DNA of 64,000 bases from JAVWHP01 sp036639955 (GTDB taxonomy: Bacteria > Bacillota_I > Bacilli_A > Erysipelotrichales > Erysipelotrichaceae): NCBI GenBank assembly GCA_036639955.1, contig JAVWHP010000004.1, forward strand, positions 1 through 64,000, read 5' to 3'. The notes beneath the pieces were generated by a model. It searched no databases. It saw only the letters and a program-made list of their open reading frames with translations, and was not told the DNA's origin. The translations under genes were made by a program, and so were the position numbers. Shown one piece after another: positions 60,042 to 64,000 of the stretch (the first letter of the stretch is position 1; every line of letters starts with the position of its first letter).

Positions 60042-60860
60042 ATGTCAAAACTAGAAATAAAGGATTTATACGTTGATGTAGAAGGAAAAGAAATACTAAA
60101 AGGCATCAATTTAATTATAAATGATCATGAAATACATGCATTAATGGGACCAAATGGTAATGGTAAAAGTACACTATTAGCAGCAATAATGGGAAACCCT
60201 AAATTTAATATATCTAAAGGTGAAATAATACTAGATGGTAAAAATGTATTAGAAATGAAAGTAGATGAAAGAAGTAAAGCAGGAATCTTTTTAGGAATGC
60301 AATATCCAAGTGAAGTAGCAGGAGTTAGTAATTCTGATTTCTTAAGAGCGGCTATAAATGCAAGAAGAGATAAACCTATTCCGCTCTTTAGTTTTATTAA
60401 AGAGATGGAACAGACTATAAAGGATTTAGAAATGAAACCTGATTTAGCTCATAGATTTTTAAATGAAGGTTTTTCTGGTGGAGAAAAGAAACGTAATGAA
60501 ATAGTACAAATGAAGTTATTAAAGCCTAGTATTGCTATGTTAGATGAGATAGATAGTGGACTAGATGTTGATGCTTTAAAGATAGTAGCTGAAGCTATAA
60601 AGACTATGTATGCTAAAGAAGATATGGGAATGTTAGTAGTATCACACTATGAAAGATTTTATCAACTTATACAACCTACTCATGCTCATGTATTAATAGA
60701 TGGTAAAATAGTAATGAGTGGTGGATATGAACTAGTAGATAAGATTGATACACAAGGTTATGACTGGTTAAGTAAAGAACTAGGAATAAAAATTAAAGAT
60801 ATTGAAAGAACTAACCCAATAGTATTAGGAGCCTGTGCAGCTAAGAATAAAGGTAAATAA
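60042..60860 (+). CDS. sufC: Fe-S assembly ATPase SufC
   Basis: The 272-residue ABC-type ATPase drives Fe-S cluster assembly with SufB and SufD. Walker A GPNGNGKSTLL, signature GFSGGEKKRNEIVQM and Walker B MLDEIDSGLDVDAL are complete; the FSGGEKKR signature is diagnostic. It is about 20 residues longer than usual at the C-terminus. The ATG is well spaced from GAAAGG. The order sufC, sufD, sufS, sufU, sufB is the Firmicutes arrangement. Confidence 0.96.
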   Translation: MSKLEIKDLYVDVEGKEILKGINLIINDHEIHALMGPNGNGKSTLLAAIMGNPKFNISKGEIILDGKNVLEMKVDERSKAGIFLGMQYPSEVAGVSNSDFLRAAINARRDKPIPLFSFIKEMEQTIKDLEMKPDLAHRFLNEGFSGGEKKRNEIVQMKLLKPSIAMLDEIDSGLDVDALKIVAEAIKTMYAKEDMGMLVVSHYERFYQLIQPTHAHVLIDGKIVMSGGYELVDKIDTQGYDWLSKELGIKIKDIERTNPIVLGACAAKNKGK

Positions 60861-60861
60861 C

Positions 60862-61662
60862 ATGAATAAACTAATAAACATAAACACAAACAAACTACAC
60901 ACCATTACCTTAGAAACTATAAATAATGATATTACTATAAATGTAGACAAACATACACACGCATCATTATTTATCAAATATAGTATAAATGTGGAGCAAG
61001 TAACACTACAATTGAATCTATTAGATAATGCTTACCTAGATGTCTGCTTTTGGAATGATAGTACAACCAATATAAACATTGATCATACAATTAATGTTTA
61101 TAAAGATGCTACACTAAATGCAGCATACGCTGAATTTAGTAGTAGCAACGCTAATTATAACCTTAAAGTCAACCTACTAGGTAAAGGCTCTAATGTTAAA
61201 ACTAGCACTGCATCCCTAGTAGGTGGTAGTATTCATTATAATATATTATGTACTCATGAAGAAGGACATAATATATGTAATAATGAAAACTACGCAGTGG
61301 TATTAACCAATGCCGACTTTAGTATTAAAGATACTGGTAAAATTATTAAAGGAGCAAGTGAAGCTAAATCTCATCAAACAACAAGAGTACTAACAATGAG
61401 TAAAAATCATAAAAGTATGGTAGAACCATTACTATTAATAGATGAGAATGATGTTGAAGCATCGCATGCAACATCATTAGGACAAATTGATGAAAATCAA
61501 TTATACTATTTACAAACTAGAGGATTAAGTACACAGCAAGCAATGGGCTTATTAACAACTGGGTATTTATTACCAATAGCTAAAACAATTCAAGATGAAG
61601 AGTTACAAGCAACACTAGCGAAAGAAATTGAAAGCAAGGTGGCTAGTAAATGTTTAATATAG
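60862..61662 (+). CDS. sufD: SufD, short form
   Basis: The 266-residue protein has the C-terminal beta-helix half of SufD (HEEGHNICNNENYAV, KDTGKIIKGASEAKSHQTT, VEASHATSLGQIDENQLYYL), which contacts SufC and SufB. Full-length SufD has about 430 residues; here most of the N-terminal region is missing. The start at 60862 is the only ATG with upstream AAAGGTAAA; an ATG 27 nt earlier is inside sufC. No frameshift remnant is visible, so the short form looks natural. Hairpins at 61172-61224 and 61241-61276. Confidence 0.8.
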   Translation: MNKLININTNKLHTITLETINNDITINVDKHTHASLFIKYSINVEQVTLQLNLLDNAYLDVCFWNDSTTNINIDHTINVYKDATLNAAYAEFSSSNANYNLKVNLLGKGSNVKTSTASLVGGSIHYNILCTHEEGHNICNNENYAVVLTNADFSIKDTGKIIKGASEAKSHQTTRVLTMSKNHKSMVEPLLLIDENDVEASHATSLGQIDENQLYYLQTRGLSTQQAMGLLTTGYLLPIAKTIQDEELQATLAKEIESKVASKCLI

Positions 61663-62882
61663 AAGAAATAAGATTGGATTTTCCAATGCTAAATAATAAA
61701 AGGATGCAAAATCATCAATTAATTTATTTAGATAATGCAGCAACTACCCTAAAGCCTCAATGTGTAATAGATGCAGTAGTTGATTACTATAGTAACTTAG
61801 GAGCTAATGCACATCGAGGCGATTATGAACTATCTTATATGGTAGATACTGCATTTGAAGAAACTAGAAAAGAAGTAGCTAAATTTATTAATGCTAAAGA
61901 AGATGAAATATGTTTTACAAGTGGAGCAAGTGAAGCATTAAATACAGTAGCAGTAGGATATGGTCAAAATTTATTAAAAGAAGGGGATATTATATTAAGT
62001 GCTGAATCAGAACATGCATCTAGTGTATTGCCATGGATGAGATGTGCAAAAGAAACTAAAGCAATAATGAAATATATCCCATTAGATAAAGAAGGAAGAA
62101 TTACACTAGATAATGTTAAAGCTATGATGAATGATAAAGTTAAAATAGTAGCAATAGCACAAGTAAGTAATGTATTAGGATACGTTACACCTATAAAAGA
62201 AATAACAGAGTTAGTTCATAGCTATGGAGCTAAAATAGTAGTTGATGGAGCACAATCAGTGCCCCATCAACCAATAGATGTTAAAGACATGGATATAGAT
62301 TTCTTAGCATTTAGTGCCCATAAAATGTGTGGACCAACCGGAGTAGGAGTACTATACGGAAAATATAAACTACTAGAAGCAACACAACCACTACTATTAG
62401 GAGGAGGAAGCAACGCAAGATTTGAAATGTGTGGAAATATACAATTAAAAAAACCACCATTTAAATTTGAAACAGGAACCCCAAATATAGAAGGAGTAAT
62501 AGGATTTGGAGCAGCAATAAAATATCTAAATAAAATAGGAATGAACAACATACACCAAAGAGAAAAAGAACTACACCAATACGCAATACAACAATTAAAA
62601 CAACTAAACAACGTTCATATATACAATGAACACTGTGAAGCAGCAATAATAACATTTAATATAAACAACATTTTTGCACAAGACGTAGCAACCTTCTTTA
62701 ATGCTAATGGATTAGCATTAAGAAGTGGACAACACTGTGCAAAAATGTTGATAGAAAAATTAGAAACTAGTGCAACACTAAGAGCTAGTATATATTTCTA
62801 TAATACCAAAGAAGAGATAGATGAATTAGTTAAATTATGTAAGAATGCAACAATGGAAAACTGTTTAAACGTTTTCTTTTAG
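61650..62882 (+). CDS. sufS: SufS cysteine desulfurase
   Basis: The 410-residue PLP enzyme releases sulfur from cysteine for cluster assembly. The Schiff-base lysine lies in DFLAFSAHKMCGPTGVGVLYG, the N-terminal YLDNAATTLKP and the C-terminal catalytic loop LRSGQHCAK (Cys) are intact. It overlaps sufD by 13 nt. The 3' half (about 62340-62660) is almost free of T in the coding strand, an extreme of the A-ending codon style. Confidence 0.96.
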   Translation: MFNIEEIRLDFPMLNNKRMQNHQLIYLDNAATTLKPQCVIDAVVDYYSNLGANAHRGDYELSYMVDTAFEETRKEVAKFINAKEDEICFTSGASEALNTVAVGYGQNLLKEGDIILSAESEHASSVLPWMRCAKETKAIMKYIPLDKEGRITLDNVKAMMNDKVKIVAIAQVSNVLGYVTPIKEITELVHSYGAKIVVDGAQSVPHQPIDVKDMDIDFLAFSAHKMCGPTGVGVLYGKYKLLEATQPLLLGGGSNARFEMCGNIQLKKPPFKFETGTPNIEGVIGFGAAIKYLNKIGMNNIHQREKELHQYAIQQLKQLNNVHIYNEHCEAAIITFNINNIFAQDVATFFNANGLALRSGQHCAKMLIEKLETSATLRASIYFYNTKEEIDELVKLCKNATMENCLNVFF

Positions 62883-62896
62883 AAAGAAGGTATACT

Positions 62897-63340
62897 ATGT
62901 TTGATATGATGAGTGATCCAATGTTATTAAGACAAATTATAATGGACCATTATGAATACCCAAGAAACCATGAATTAAGTAAAGAAGATGGATATCATCA
63001 AGTCCATATGGCAAGTGATTCATGTATAGATGATATCCATGTCCAAGCTAAAATAAGTAATAATCATATAGATGATATAAGATTTGATGGAGTAGCCTGT
63101 ACAATAGCTACTGCTTCTACCTCTATAATGAGTGAACTATTAAATGATAAAGATATAGAAGAAGCTAAAGTAATTATTAATAATTACTTTAGCATGATAG
63201 ATCAAGAAGAATTTGATCAAGAGCTACTACAAGAAGCAGTAGCATTACATAACGTAGGTAAACAAGCAAATAGAATTAAATGTGCTACTATAGGCTGGAA
63301 TGCTATTAAAGAACTTATTGATAATAGTGAGGTAAAATAA
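62897..63340 (+). CDS. sufU: SufU sulfur-transfer zinc protein
   Basis: The 147-residue protein takes sulfur from SufS in Gram-positive bacteria. The Zn ligands are SDSCIDDIHV (Cys, Asp), FDGVACTIATAST (Cys) and RIKCATIGW (Cys), the SufU set rather than IscU. GAAAGAAGG precedes the ATG. Its last base is shared with the sufB start. A 30-bp palindrome (63164-63193) lies within the gene. Confidence 0.95.
   Translation: MFDMMSDPMLLRQIIMDHYEYPRNHELSKEDGYHQVHMASDSCIDDIHVQAKISNNHIDDIRFDGVACTIATASTSIMSELLNDKDIEEAKVIINNYFSMIDQEEFDQELLQEAVALHNVGKQANRIKCATIGWNAIKELIDNSEVK
63164..63193 (+). repeat. Perfect 30-bp palindrome in sufU
   Basis: The bases 63164-63178 are exactly complementary to 63179-63193 with no spacer. 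Confidence 0.92.
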
Positions 63341-64000
63341 TGAATAAAGATGAAGAGTATAAATACGGATTTCATGATAAAGATGTAAGTATATATAATA
63401 CAGGTAAAGGATTAAATGAAGATATAGTAAGAGAAATATCTAAAATTAAGAATGAACCCGACTGGATGTTAGAATATCGTTTAAATGCTTATAAAGCATT
63501 TATTAAGATGCCAACTCAAGAATGGGGACCTAATGTTATAGATATAAACTTTGATGACTATACTTATTATATAAGACCAAGTAATAAACAAGAATCTAAT
63601 TGGAGTGAAGTACCAACTACTATAAAAGATACATTTGATAAATTAGGAATACCTGAAGCAGAACAAAAGTTCTTAGCAGGAGTATCTACTCAATATGAAT
63701 CTGAAGTAGTTTATCATAATATGTTAGAAGAAGTAGAAAGTAAAGGAGTAATCTTTTTAGATACAGATAGTGCTTTAAGAAACCAACCAGATCTATTTAA
63801 GAAGTTCTTTGGTACTATAGTACCTTATACAGATAATAAGTTTGCTGCCCTTAATAGTGCTGTTTGGTCTGGAGGTAGTTTTATATATGTACCAAAGAAT
63901 GTAAAACTAGATAAACCATTACAATCATATTTTAGAATTAATAGTGAAAGAATGGGACAATTTGAACGTACTATAATAATAGTAGATGAAGGAGCAGATG
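63340..64000 (+). CDS. sufB: SufB, Fe-S scaffold, cut by the window end
   Basis: The first 220 residues of SufB are visible: KYGFHDKDVSIYNTGKGLNE, EPDWMLEYRLNAYKAF, then ALNSAVWSGGSFIYVPKN and PLQSYFRINSERMGQFERT. SufB builds the cluster scaffold with SufC and SufD. The start overlaps sufU by one base and a GGTAAAATA ribosome binding site is present. The gene continues beyond the window. Confidence 0.95.
   Translation, partial: MNKDEEYKYGFHDKDVSIYNTGKGLNEDIVREISKIKNEPDWMLEYRLNAYKAFIKMPTQEWGPNVIDINFDDYTYYIRPSNKQESNWSEVPTTIKDTFDKLGIPEAEQKFLAGVSTQYESEVVYHNMLEEVESKGVIFLDTDSALRNQPDLFKKFFGTIVPYTDNKFAALNSAVWSGGSFIYVPKNVKLDKPLQSYFRINSERMGQFERTIIIVDEGAD

Noticed and set aside
60835..61662. sufD truncated by a recent frameshift
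   Set aside because: No remnants of the missing N-terminal region are present in other frames; sufC directly precedes it.
1711..63193. The intragenic hairpins as copies of a mobile palindromic element (REP, RPE or MITE type)
   Set aside because: No two share sequence, there are no target duplications, and they sit in frame without inserting extra residues in well-known proteins such as Pgi.

Overview
The window is 64 kb of very AT-rich, gene-dense chromosome from a low-GC Bacillota. UPF0210, TrhP/U32 peptidase-like proteins, GlnN-type glutamine synthetase, SufCDSUB, a leucine T-box, KtrAB and the sporulation genes yunC-yunB all point to the Bacilli/Erysipelotrichia side of the phylum. The lineage is inferred from gene content; no rRNA is present. 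TGA is used as a stop (ilvA, yunC-region neighbours, the SAF-domain pilus gene), so the code is table 11. I see no tRNA, rRNA, insertion sequence, prophage or CRISPR array.

Layout. 1-330: a candidate small RNA with two look-alike terminators. 331-5928: HAD phosphatase, DUF2383-like protein, peptidase T, Smr domain, Tex and an SGNH hydrolase. 6182-13789: split transketolase, ACT protein and UPF0210, then a small unknown gene, two U32 proteins (probable tRNA hydroxylation) and proS. 13966-18296: a PEPCK/HPr-kinase-fold ATPase, threonine dehydratase and an unusual UPF0178 fusion. 18453-23921: amidase, BI-1 membrane protein, DUF4438, a two-lobed retropepsin-like protease, cyclophilin, SpoU methyltransferase and an orphan pseudopilin. 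23982-34873: TypA, two NodB deacetylases, an NAD synthetase whose glutaminase domain looks dead, AI-2E-family permease, GlnN and a rubredoxin-like/rubrerythrin pair. 35147-39797: a predicted 24-residue membrane peptide, an ABC exporter and KtrBA. 39886-46997: an unknown protein, yunC-yunB, Nfu, DUF212, an S1 protein, Pgi, DUF1653 and an ABC transporter pair. 47093-51196: a seven-gene compact Tad-type pilus operon including a 50-residue pilin candidate. 51205-56877: T-box-leuS, then a yybP-ykoY (Mn2+) riboswitch ahead of a P-type ATPase. 56923-59840 (minus strand): HD protein, HIT protein and two foldases. 60042-64000: sufCDSU and the start of sufB.

The most unusual feature is not a gene. Many coding regions carry perfect inverted repeats (stems of 13-21 bp, palindromes up to 36 bp) whose sequences are unrelated to one another. 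I count about 28 with stems of 10 bp or more, and 14 with stems of at least 13 bp and loops no longer than 30 nt, which is far above what I would expect even at this base composition. They avoid the most conserved genes (tex, leuS, typA) and are listed under repeats and findings.

Coordinates are from hand reading. Starts were moved to the ATG or GTG with the best Shine-Dalgarno spacing wherever the longest frame began upstream of it.
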